Source of the DNA: an uncultured Pelagibacteraceae bacterium
GTDB lineage: Bacteria; Pseudomonadota; Alphaproteobacteria; Pelagibacterales; Pelagibacteraceae
Length of the DNA stretch: 33,790 bases
Direction of reading: 5' to 3'
NCBI GenBank assembly: GCA_902572515.1
Contig: CACGGJ010000012.1
Span: forward strand, 1 to 33,790
Shown piece after piece: positions 18,262 through 27,108 of this stretch. Each line of letters begins with the position of its first letter. Within the stretch, counting starts at the first letter, position 1. Under the pieces are notes generated by a model. That model saw only the letters and a program-made list of their open reading frames with translations. It did not search any database and had not been told where the DNA came from. The position numbers and the translations under genes are program-made.

Positions 18262-19066
18262 TTTTTTCAGCAAAATTTAAATATATTTTAGAAATTTCAT
18301 GTTCAGGTCTAGCCTCTACAATTGGCTTGCCTTCGTCTCCTGTTGTACCAACTTCTGGATTAATTGGAATCTCACCCAGAAATTCTTTTTGAAATTCCTC
18401 TGCAGTTTTCTTAACCCCACCTTCTCCAAAAATTTTATATTTTTTCCCATCGTCTCCAATGAAAAAACTCATGTTATCAACTAAACCTAAGATTTTAACT
18501 CCAAGTTTATCAAACATTTTTATTCCTCTCTTAACATCTAAAAGAGCCACTTCTTGAGGTGTGCTCACAATTATTGCACCATCCATTTTTATTTCTTGTG
18601 AAAATGTAAGTTGAGTGTCACCAGTTCCTGGAGGCATATCAACGATAATAAAATCTAAATCTTTCCAATTTACTTTCTGAGTAAAAGTTTTAATTGCACT
18701 TGTTACCATAGGACCACGCCATATCATTGGAGTTTGTTGGTCAGCTAAAAAACCAATAGACATACACTGAATATCATATTTTGTAATTGGATCTAATTTT
18801 TGACCATCGCTTTTTGGTTTTTCATTAATATCAAACATTTTAGGAATTGATGGACCATAAATGTCTGCATCTAAGAGACCAACCTTGCATCCAACTTTTT
18901 TCAAAGCTAGAGCAAGATTTGTTGCAAATGTAGATTTTCCAACACCACCTTTTGCACTAGAGATTGCAATTGTAAACTTAGTTCCAAGAATAGGGTTTTT
19001 AGTGAATTTTTTAGGCTCTAACTTACTTTTGATTGCGGCACTAAGTTCAGGTTTTTTATCAGTCAT
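18242..19066 (-). CDS. Mrp/ApbC-family P-loop ATPase (Fe-S carrier type)
   Basis: A 274-residue NTPase of the Mrp/NBP35 family, thought to carry iron-sulfur clusters to apoproteins. The deviant Walker [11 protein letters not shown] is at 37-46, followed by [14 protein letters not shown] and [14 protein letters not shown]. The region that holds a CxxC cluster site in many Mrp proteins reads [17 protein letters not shown], without cysteines. There is no room for a full N-terminal MIP18/DUF59 domain. I chose the ATG at 19066. An upstream ATG at 19117 would add 17 residues but cover the hflK promoter and abut the hflK start. Symbol mrp or apbC would be acceptable. Confidence 0.88.
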   Translation of the reverse strand: MTDKKPELSAAIKSKLEPKKFTKNPILGTKFTIAISSAKGGVGKSTFATNLALALKKVGCKVGLLDADIYGPSIPKMFDINEKPKSDGQKLDPITKYDIQCMSIGFLADQQTPMIWRGPMVTSAIKTFTQKVNWKDLDFIIVDMPPGTGDTQLTFSQEIKMDGAIIVSTPQEVALLDVKRGIKMFDKLGVKILGLVDNMSFFIGDDGKKYKIFGEGGVKKTAEEFQKEFLGEIPINPEVGTTGDEGKPIVEARPEHEISKIYLNFAEKIKSTYL

Positions 19067-19080
19067 AAAAGTATCATTAC

Positions 19081-19110
19081 TTGTTTTTTGTAATAAAGAC
19101 ACTATATACT
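19081..19110 (+). promoter_or_regulatory. Candidate hflK promoter giving a near-leaderless mRNA
   Basis: A TTGTTT -35 box (19081-19086), an 18-base spacer and a TATACT -10 box (19105-19110) are followed by just seven bases (TTGGCAT) before the hflK ATG at 19118. Initiation at the usual distance would give an mRNA starting at or next to the start codon, which would fit the absence of a Shine-Dalgarno sequence. Confidence 0.5.
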
Positions 19111-19117
19111 TTGGCAT

Positions 19118-20218
19118 ATGTCAGACGATTTTAAAGGTCAAAGTCCTTGGGGAGCACCTCCTGGTGGAGGTGGCAGTGGTAATGGGTCAGGTAGAGGTCC
19201 GAGACCACCAAACGTCGATGAATTAATCAGAGATCTTCAAGATAAAATTAAAAGATTTTTACCTGGTGGTAAAACTTCAGGAGGAAAATCAATAAGTCTA
19301 ATTTTATTAGTTTTAGTTTTTGTATGGTTAGCTAGCGGACTTTATAGAGTATTACCCGATGAACAAGGGGTGGTATTAAGATTTGGTAAGTTTGTAAAAA
19401 CCACACAGCCTGGTTTGAATTATCATATACCCTTTCCTGTTGAGACTGTGCAGACTCCAAAAGTCACTAAAGTTAACCGAATGGACATTGGTTTTAGATC
19501 TGAGAGAGATAGTGGTTTCTCTACAGGTGGAGGAGTTGCTGATGTACCACAAGAAAGTCTGATGTTAACTGGAGATGAAAATATTGTTAACATTGACTTC
19601 TCAGTATTTTGGGTAATTAAAGACGCTGGTAATTTTTTATTCAAAATTCAAGATCCAGAAGGGACAGTAAAAGCAGCTGCTGAAACTGCAATGAGAGAAG
19701 TGATTGCAAAAAGTGATATTCAACCAATTTTAACAGAAGGAAGATCTAAAATTGAGCTTGAAACTCAAGAAATTATTCAAACTATTTTAGATGATTATGA
19801 AAGTGGAATTCAAATTACACAGGTGCAAACGCAAAAAGCTGATCCACCTGATCAAGTAATTGATGCATTTAGGGATGTACAGGCTGCAAGGGCAGACATG
19901 GAAAGATCAAAAAACGAGGCCGAAGCCTATGCAAACGATGTTATTCCAAGAGCACGAGGGGAAGCACAAAAAATTTTACAAGCAGCAGAAGCATACAAAA
20001 AAGAAGTTGTTGCAAAAGCAGAAGGTGAAGCAAGTAGATTTATAGCGATCTATAATGAGTATAAAAATGCAAAAGCAGTCACTCAAGAGAGAATGTATTT
20101 AGAAACAATGGAGAAAGTTTTAGCTGACATAGATAAAGTAATTATAGAAAAAAATGCAGGCTCAGGAGTAGTTCCATACTTACCTTTGCCTGAATTAAAA
20201 AAGAAAGCGACAAATTAA
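19118..20218 (+). CDS. hflK: HflK, SPFH-domain regulator of the FtsH protease
   Basis: Forms with HflC a large inner-membrane complex that encloses and modulates the FtsH protease. The 366-residue protein has a Gly/Pro-rich N-terminal tail (residues 9-31), one transmembrane segment at about 58-76, the SPFH/band-7 domain starting VLPDEQGVVLRFGKF, and a long Ala/Glu-rich coiled coil (about 245-300, including NEAEAYANDVIPRARGEAQKI). The neighbour hflC follows after one base. The gene is divergent from the Mrp-type ATPase gene. Confidence 0.96.
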   Translation: MSDDFKGQSPWGAPPGGGGSGNGSGRGPRPPNVDELIRDLQDKIKRFLPGGKTSGGKSISLILLVLVFVWLASGLYRVLPDEQGVVLRFGKFVKTTQPGLNYHIPFPVETVQTPKVTKVNRMDIGFRSERDSGFSTGGGVADVPQESLMLTGDENIVNIDFSVFWVIKDAGNFLFKIQDPEGTVKAAAETAMREVIAKSDIQPILTEGRSKIELETQEIIQTILDDYESGIQITQVQTQKADPPDQVIDAFRDVQAARADMERSKNEAEAYANDVIPRARGEAQKILQAAEAYKKEVVAKAEGEASRFIAIYNEYKNAKAVTQERMYLETMEKVLADIDKVIIEKNAGSGVVPYLPLPELKKKATN

Positions 20219-20219
20219 A

Positions 20220-21092
20220 ATGAAAGCTGGAAAAATATTAGCAGGAGTATTAGTTGCAATTGGAGTTGTGGCTTTTTTATCAGTAATTATAGTTAAAGAG
20301 GTTAACCAAGCAATTATTCTTCAGTTTGGTGATCCAAAAAGAATTATAATGAAGCCAGGATTAAACTTTAAAATTCCGTTCATTCAGAACGTTGTTTATT
20401 TAGATAAAAGAATTTTAAACTTAGATGCTCCGCCCGAAGAGGTTATTGCGTCAGATCAGAAACGTTTAATTGTTGATGCATTTGCAAGATTTCAAATCGT
20501 TGATCCACTAAAGTTTTATATTTCAGTTGGAAATGAAAGAGTTGCGAGATCAAGATTATCGACAATTATAAATTCAAGAATTAGAAATGTATTAGGTCAA
20601 GAGGAATTACAAACATTATTATCTAAAGATAGATCCAAGCAAATGGCGTTAATTAAAGAAGGTGTAAATAATGAAGCGCAAAATTTTGGAATTAATATTG
20701 TTGATGTTAGAATTAAAAGAGCAGATTTACCTCAAGCCAACAGCGATGCAATTTATAGAAGAATGCAGACTGAAAGGGAAAGAGAAGCTAAAGAATTTAG
20801 AGCAAAAGGTGCAGAGATGGCAGTAACTATTACTTCAACAGCAGATAAGGAAGTTACAGTAATCTTAGCAGATGCTCAAAAACAATCGGAGATCATGAAA
20901 GGTGAAGGTGATGGACAAAGAAATAGAATATTTGCCGATGCCTTTGGTCAAGATCCTGAGTTTTTTGCTTTCTATAGAGCTATGCAGGCATATGAAAAAG
21001 CTCTTATTGGTGGTGAAACTTCTTTAATTTTATCACCTGATAGTGAATTTTTTAAATTTTTTGGAAATATAAAACCCGAAATTCAACAATAA
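20220..21092 (+). CDS. hflC: HflC, SPFH-domain partner of HflK
   Basis: A 290-residue partner of HflK in the FtsH-regulating complex. The membrane anchor is at about 5-26, followed by the band-7 start VNQAIILQFGDPKRIIMKPGLNFKIPF. The coiled-coil region contains RRMQTEREREAKEFRAKGAEMA, and the C-terminus has DPEFFAFYRAMQAYEKAL, as in other HflC proteins. It begins one base after hflK ends and is followed 7 bases later by a DUF2065 gene, the same order seen around E. coli hflKC. Confidence 0.96.
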   Translation: MKAGKILAGVLVAIGVVAFLSVIIVKEVNQAIILQFGDPKRIIMKPGLNFKIPFIQNVVYLDKRILNLDAPPEEVIASDQKRLIVDAFARFQIVDPLKFYISVGNERVARSRLSTIINSRIRNVLGQEELQTLLSKDRSKQMALIKEGVNNEAQNFGINIVDVRIKRADLPQANSDAIYRRMQTEREREAKEFRAKGAEMAVTITSTADKEVTVILADAQKQSEIMKGEGDGQRNRIFADAFGQDPEFFAFYRAMQAYEKALIGGETSLILSPDSEFFKFFGNIKPEIQQ

Positions 21093-21099
21093 CTCTTAA

Positions 21100-21285
21100 A
21101 TGCGCGAGCTAGTTATAGCTTTTGGTCTTTTCTTATTTATTGAAGGAATTTTATACGCCTTATTTCCAGCAAAAATGAAAAGTATGTTGAAAAAATTAGA
21201 ACTTGTTAAGGATAGTCAGCTTAGATCAGGTGGACTTATTTTTGCAGTAATAGGTTTTATAATTATTTATTACATTAAGAGCTAA
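21100..21285 (+). CDS. DUF2065 family small membrane protein (YjeT-like)
   Basis: A 61-residue protein with two hydrophobic helices (about 4-23 and 44-59) separated by a short basic/polar stretch that contains PAKMKSMLKKL and LRSGG. The pattern matches the DUF2065/YjeT family, which often lies just downstream of hflC. Function is unknown. Its position between hflC (7 bases upstream) and the Do-type protease gene (1 base downstream) suggests a role in the same membrane quality-control unit. Confidence 0.85.
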   Translation: MRELVIAFGLFLFIEGILYALFPAKMKSMLKKLELVKDSQLRSGGLIFAVIGFIIIYYIKS

Positions 21286-21286
21286 T

Positions 21287-22702
21287 ATGAAAAAAATTAA
21301 AATTATATTTTTAACAATAATTTTATCATTCACTTTTTCATTAAATGCAAACTCTAAACCAGTTCCTGCTTCATTTGCAGATCTTGCTGAAAAATTAATG
21401 CCATCTGTTGTAAACATTTCCACAAGAACTACTATCACAACAAATGCTAATCCTTTTCCTTTTCAATTCCCTCCAGGGTCTCCTTTTGAGGATATGTTTA
21501 AAGAATTTGGGACACCTCAAGAAAGACAATCAGCTGCATTAGGCTCTGGATTTATAATAGATGATAAAGGAATTGTAGTTACAAATAATCATGTAATTCA
21601 GGATGCTGACGACATCATTGTTAGAGTAAATGGAGATCAAGAATTTAAAGCAAAGGTTTTGGGTGCTGACCCCCTAATGGACATTGCTGTTTTACAACTA
21701 GAAACAGATGAGAAGTTTATCCCTGTGGCCTTTGGAGATTCCGACAAAGCTAGAATTGGCGATTGGGTTTTGGCAATTGGAAATCCATTTGGTTTAGGAG
21801 GCACCGTTACTGCAGGAATTATTTCAGCTAGAAATAGATCAATTGGTTTATCAAGATATGAAGATTTTATTCAAACAGATGCTTCTATAAACTCTGGTAA
21901 TTCAGGTGGACCTTTGTTTGATATGGAAGGAAATGTAATAGGAATTAATACAGCAATTCTTGGACGTAATGGTTCTATTGGAATTGGATTTTCTATACCA
22001 TCCAACAGTGCACAAATAGTAATTAAACAATTAATTGAATTTGGCGAAACAAAAAGAGGATGGTTAGGAGTTAGAATTCAAGATGTAACAAAAGAAATTG
22101 CTGAGGTTGAAAAATTAGACAAAGCAAGGGGAGCATTAGTTGCTAGTGTTGCAGAAAATAGTCCATCAGAAAAAGCAGGAATACAAGCTGGCGATATTAT
22201 TTTAGAATTTAATGGAGAAAAAATAAACCAAATGAAAGAACTTCCAGCTATTGTAGCACGGACAGAAGTTGGAAAAAAAGTTGAAGTTAAAGTTTGGAGA
22301 GATAAAAAAGAGATCATTAAAAATGTTATTTTAGGAAGATTAGAAACTTCAGATGATTTTAAAATAAGTAAAAATCAAGAAACTCAAAAACAGAATAATG
22401 AAGAAATAATTGAAAGTTTAAGAATTGCAGTAAGACCATTAACTAAGGAAGATATTAAAAATAGAAATTTGCCAAACCAGACTACAGGACTTGTGATAAC
22501 AAAAATTGCAAACAACAGCCCTGTAGCAAATTCAATTGAGCTTAATAGTATTATTATTGAAGCTCAGAAGAAGAAAATTAGATCAGCTAATGACTTAAGA
22601 GATATTACTAAAGAAGTCATTAATTCAAATCAAAAGACAGTTTTACTTGCAATCTATAATAATCAAAATCAAAGACGATACATTGGTGTTAAGCTAGACT
22701 AG
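21287..22702 (+). CDS. Periplasmic Do/DegP-type serine protease
   Basis: A trypsin-like HtrA protease and chaperone for the periplasm. The 471-residue protein has a signal peptide over about residues 1-23 with cleavage likely after ANS. The catalytic triad is His102 (TNNHVI), Asp132 (DPLMDIAVLQ) and Ser206 (NSGNSGGP). A PDZ domain starts near GWLGVRIQDVT (about 262), and a second, more divergent PDZ-like region fills the C-terminus. A symbol degP or degQ would fit, but the subtype is not certain. It belongs to the hflK-hflC-DUF2065 run with a one-base gap, and miaA follows after 2 bases. Confidence 0.93.
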   Translation: MKKIKIIFLTIILSFTFSLNANSKPVPASFADLAEKLMPSVVNISTRTTITTNANPFPFQFPPGSPFEDMFKEFGTPQERQSAALGSGFIIDDKGIVVTNNHVIQDADDIIVRVNGDQEFKAKVLGADPLMDIAVLQLETDEKFIPVAFGDSDKARIGDWVLAIGNPFGLGGTVTAGIISARNRSIGLSRYEDFIQTDASINSGNSGGPLFDMEGNVIGINTAILGRNGSIGIGFSIPSNSAQIVIKQLIEFGETKRGWLGVRIQDVTKEIAEVEKLDKARGALVASVAENSPSEKAGIQAGDIILEFNGEKINQMKELPAIVARTEVGKKVEVKVWRDKKEIIKNVILGRLETSDDFKISKNQETQKQNNEEIIESLRIAVRPLTKEDIKNRNLPNQTTGLVITKIANNSPVANSIELNSIIIEAQKKKIRSANDLRDITKEVINSNQKTVLLAIYNNQNQRRYIGVKLD

Positions 22703-22704
22703 TA

Positions 22705-23613
22705 ATGGATTTAAAATCCAAGATAATATTAATATCTGGACCCACAGCATCAGGAAAATCAAGTTTTGCAATTAAAGTTGCAAAAAAATTAGATGGAGAG
22801 ATTATTAATGCAGATAGCATGCAAGTATACAAAGAGCTTAAAATTTTGTCAGCTAGACCAGATCCAAAAAAATATCAGAAAATAAAACATCACTTATATG
22901 GTTTTCATAATGTATCAAAAAACTTCTCCACAGGTGATTGGCTTAAGCTAGTAATTAAAAAAATTAAGGAAGTTCAAAGAAGAAAAAAAACTCCAATTCT
23001 TGTTGGAGGGACAGGTTTATACTTTAAAGCTTTAACTGATGGTTTAGTTAAAATACCAAATATTTCATTAAAATTAAGGAAACAAATTAGAGATTTGCAG
23101 AAAAAACTTGGACAAAAGAAGTTTTATGAAAAACTATTAAAATTAGATCCGTCCTCAAGTGGAAAAATAAACCCTACAGACACTCAAAGATCTATTAGAG
23201 CTTATGAAGTTAAAAAGTTTACAAAAAAATCTCTAACTGAATGGTTTAAAAACACAAAATCAAACTTCGTGGAAGATGATTTTTTTAAAGTTTATATTGA
23301 TTACCCTAGACAAGAGTTAATTGAGCGAATTAATGTAAGAACAAGTAAGATGATAGAAAATGGAGCAATAAAAGAAGTAAAAGGTTTCATAAAGCTTAGA
23401 ATTAGAAAAGATAAAAGCGCAAACAAGGCCATTGGAGTTAATGAAATTAGAGAATATTTAAAAAAACAAAAAGATTTGAATGATACTAAAGAAAAAATAG
23501 CCATAAAAACTAGACAATACGCCAAAAGACAAAGTACTTGGGCCAGAGGTAGCATGATCAGTTGGATGAAACTGAAGCCACAAGACATGAATAATTTTTT
23601 GAAAAAAATTTAA
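22705..23613 (+). CDS. miaA: tRNA dimethylallyltransferase
   Basis: Transfers a dimethylallyl group from DMAPP to A37 of tRNAs that read UNN codons. In the 302-residue protein the P-loop GPTASGKSS is at 12-20, the DSMQVYK active-site segment with Asp37 follows, then ILVGGTGLYFKAL at about 97 and the C-terminal KTRQYAKRQSTW motif. It uses an isoprenoid from the pathway that Dxs starts elsewhere in the window. It lies directly after the Do-type protease gene. The 52 bases that follow, before ilvB, show no convincing terminator. Confidence 0.96.
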   Translation: MDLKSKIILISGPTASGKSSFAIKVAKKLDGEIINADSMQVYKELKILSARPDPKKYQKIKHHLYGFHNVSKNFSTGDWLKLVIKKIKEVQRRKKTPILVGGTGLYFKALTDGLVKIPNISLKLRKQIRDLQKKLGQKKFYEKLLKLDPSSSGKINPTDTQRSIRAYEVKKFTKKSLTEWFKNTKSNFVEDDFFKVYIDYPRQELIERINVRTSKMIENGAIKEVKGFIKLRIRKDKSANKAIGVNEIREYLKKQKDLNDTKEKIAIKTRQYAKRQSTWARGSMISWMKLKPQDMNNFLKKI

Positions 23614-23665
23614 AATTTTCATTCTTAAACTTGACCAATGAGCACAACTTCAGCTAGATTGCCTA

Positions 23666-25432
23666 ATGCCAAAATTATTAACTGGAGCAGAAATTGTATT
23701 TAAGTGTCTTGAAGATCAAAAGGTAGAACATATCTTTGGTTATCCAGGTGGCGCAGTATTACCAATTTATGATGAATTAAAAAATCATCCTTCTATAAAA
23801 CATATTCTAGTTAGACACGAGCAAGGTGCTGGTCATGCAGCTGAAGGTTATGCAAGATCATCAGGAAAACCAGGTGTAGTTTTAGTTACATCAGGTCCTG
23901 GAGCTACTAATGTTGTTACAGCATTAACTGATGCCTATATGGACTCTGTCCCACTAGTTTGTATTTCTGGTCAGGTTCCAACACATTTAATTGGAACAGA
24001 TGCTTTTCAAGAATGTGACACCACAGGAATTACAAGACCATGTACTAAACACAATTGGTTAGTTAAAGATATTAATGATCTTTCTAAGGTTATTCATGAG
24101 GCTTTTAGAGTTGCAACAACTGGAAGACCAGGACCAGTATTAATTGATATTCCAAAAGATATTCAGTTTGCAAAAACAAAATATAAAAAACCGAATAAAG
24201 AAAAAAATTTAAATGGAAAATCCCACAATAAATTTTCTCAAGATCAAATTGATGAATTAGTAAAATTATTAAGCAAGGCCAAAAAACCAATCATTTATAG
24301 TGGTGGAGGAGTAATTAACTCAGGTCCAAAAGCAAGTCAGGCTTTAAGAGAATTTGTTGAGCTAACCGGTTTTCCTATAACTTCTACACTTCAAGGATTA
24401 GGTGCGTACCCTGGAGACGATAATCAATTTTTAGGAATGCTTGGTATGCATGGTACTTATGAAGCAAATAATGCTATGCATGATTGTGATCTTTTAATTA
24501 ATATTGGTGCAAGATTTGATGATCGTATTACCGGAAAAATAGATGAGTTTTCACCAAATTCAAAAAAGGTTCATATTGATATAGATCCATCATCAATTAA
24601 TAAAATTATTAAGGTGGATCTTGCAATAGTTGGAGATGTTACGAGTGTTATCAGTAAAATTAATAAGACAATTGCTAAAAGAAAAAATGGTCATAGCAAA
24701 TCAAACAAATCAAATATAGCTAAGTGGTGGGAACAAATCGAAAAATGGAGAGAAAAAGATTCTCTTAATTTTGTAAATAGCGATGAAAGTATAAAGCCTC
24801 AACATGCCGTTCAAAGACTTTATGAATTAACAAAGAATAAAGATACTTATGTTACTACCGAAGTTGGACAGCATCAAATGTGGGCTGCTCAGCATTATAA
24901 ATTTAATAAACCAAATAGATGGATGACATCTGGTGGTTTAGGAACCATGGGGTATGGATTACCAGCAGCAGTTGGTGTTCAAATTGCTCATCCTGAAAAA
25001 TTAGTAATTGATATTGCTGGAGAAGCTTCAGTTTTAATGACTATGCAAGAAATGTCTACGGCAGTTCAATATAATCTTCCTATAAAAATATTTATTTTAA
25101 ATAATCAGTACATGGGAATGGTAAGACAATGGCAAGAATTACTGCACGAAAAAAATTATTCTGAAAGTTATTCTGAAGCATTACCTGATTTTATGAAAAT
25201 GGCAGAAGCCTATGGATGCAAAGGAATTAAAGCAGAAAGTCCAGCTGATCTTGATGATAAAATTCAAGAAATGATTGATTATGATGGACCAGTTATATTT
25301 GATTGTCATGTGGATCCTAACGAGAATTGCTTCCCAATGATACCATCTGGAAAACCTCATAACCAAATGATCTTGGGTCCAAAAGATCAAGAGGAAAATA
25401 AAATAAAAGGAAAAGGCAAAGCCTTAGTATAG
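23666..25432 (+). CDS. ilvB: Acetolactate synthase large (catalytic) subunit
   Basis: A ThDP enzyme that condenses two pyruvates, or pyruvate and 2-oxobutyrate, in the first shared step of valine/leucine/isoleucine synthesis. The 588-residue protein has the catalytic Glu52 in RHEQGAGHAAEGYARSSG, FQECDTTGITRPCTKHN in the FAD-family core, and the ThDP motif ending in NN at 479-480. That motif starts AGEAS (451-455), where most homologues I recall have GDAS or GDGS, so the metal-binding Asp is Glu453 here. The small subunit gene follows after 5 bases. The symbol could equally be ilvI or ilvG. Confidence 0.95.
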   Translation: MPKLLTGAEIVFKCLEDQKVEHIFGYPGGAVLPIYDELKNHPSIKHILVRHEQGAGHAAEGYARSSGKPGVVLVTSGPGATNVVTALTDAYMDSVPLVCISGQVPTHLIGTDAFQECDTTGITRPCTKHNWLVKDINDLSKVIHEAFRVATTGRPGPVLIDIPKDIQFAKTKYKKPNKEKNLNGKSHNKFSQDQIDELVKLLSKAKKPIIYSGGGVINSGPKASQALREFVELTGFPITSTLQGLGAYPGDDNQFLGMLGMHGTYEANNAMHDCDLLINIGARFDDRITGKIDEFSPNSKKVHIDIDPSSINKIIKVDLAIVGDVTSVISKINKTIAKRKNGHSKSNKSNIAKWWEQIEKWREKDSLNFVNSDESIKPQHAVQRLYELTKNKDTYVTTEVGQHQMWAAQHYKFNKPNRWMTSGGLGTMGYGLPAAVGVQIAHPEKLVIDIAGEASVLMTMQEMSTAVQYNLPIKIFILNNQYMGMVRQWQELLHEKNYSESYSEALPDFMKMAEAYGCKGIKAESPADLDDKIQEMIDYDGPVIFDCHVDPNENCFPMIPSGKPHNQMILGPKDQEENKIKGKGKALV

Positions 25433-25437
25433 TCATA

Positions 25438-25986
25438 ATGCCGAAATCAAAATCAGCTTATAGTATCCCTACAAAGAAACAAAAATCAGATACATATATA
25501 TTTGTTGTTTGGGTAGATAATGAGGCTGGAGTTTTGGCAAGGGTAGTGGGTTTATTTTCTGGGCGAGGATACAATATTGAATCATTGGCAGTTGCAGAAG
25601 TTGATGCGGTTAAAAATATTTCAAGGATAACAATTGTTACCACTGGTACACCTCAAGTAATTGACCAAATAAGACTTCAATTAACTAAATTAGTGCCCGT
25701 TCATAAAGTAGCTGAGTTTAAAAGAGAAGATAAAGACGTAATATTTAAGGAAATGGCTTTATTTAAAGTAGTAGGCAAAAGAAATAAAATTGAAAAATGC
25801 TTAAATGCTTGTAAAAAATTTAATCCCGTAATATTAGATGAAACAAAATCTTCAGCAGTAATTCAAATAACTGCTCTAAGAAGAGAAATTGATGTAATGA
25901 ATAAAAAATTAAAGCCTTTGGGACTTATAAGTACTTCTAGAACAGGGGCAGTAGCTATGACCAGAGGTGCTAAAATATTTAATTAA
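25438..25986 (+). CDS. ilvH: Acetolactate synthase small (regulatory) subunit
   Basis: A 182-residue regulatory subunit that activates the large subunit and gives valine feedback inhibition. The N-terminal ACT domain (about 20-95) contains VDNEAGVLARVVGLFSGRGYNIESL. The second domain is typical and ends in SRTGAVAMTRG. About 17 basic, polar residues precede the ACT domain. It sits between ilvB (5-base gap) and ilvC (18-base gap). The symbol ilvN is used for the same subunit in other schemes. Confidence 0.96.
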   Translation: MPKSKSAYSIPTKKQKSDTYIFVVWVDNEAGVLARVVGLFSGRGYNIESLAVAEVDAVKNISRITIVTTGTPQVIDQIRLQLTKLVPVHKVAEFKREDKDVIFKEMALFKVVGKRNKIEKCLNACKKFNPVILDETKSSAVIQITALRREIDVMNKKLKPLGLISTSRTGAVAMTRGAKIFN

Positions 25987-27027
<1,041 letters not shown>

Positions 27028-27051
27028 ATTTTATCAGTAAATTATTGCTAC

Positions 27052-27106
27052 TATAATTCAATTATTTCACTTATACTTTTTTAAATAAATTTAAAAAACG
27101 AGGGGA
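27052..27106 (+). promoter_or_regulatory. Candidate -10 box and ribosome binding site of the binding-protein gene
   Basis: A perfect TATAAT (27052-27057) lies in the 81-base gap after ilvC. The best -35, TTTATC 16 bases upstream, is weak. Initiation near 27064 would give a leader of about 45 bases. GAGGGGA ending at 27106 is a clear Shine-Dalgarno just before the ATG at 27109. The ribosome site is more certain than the promoter. Confidence 0.5.
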
Positions 27107-27108
27107 AT

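Noticed and set aside
19067..19117. Longer Mrp-type protein starting at 19117
   Set aside because: The extra 17 codons cover the best hflK promoter and abut the hflK ATG. The start at 19066 leaves a normal divergent spacer. The longer form cannot be fully excluded.
18861..19226. 121-codon plus-strand open frame across the mrp/hflK junction
   Set aside because: It is antisense to the Walker A region of the Mrp-type gene and then runs out of frame into hflK. Both real genes have strong family signatures.
23638..23703. Possible 21-codon leader peptide before ilvB
   Set aside because: It contains only three Ile, one Leu and no Val codons, overlaps the ilvB start, and has no attenuator hairpin after it, so a leader-peptide attenuator is not supported.
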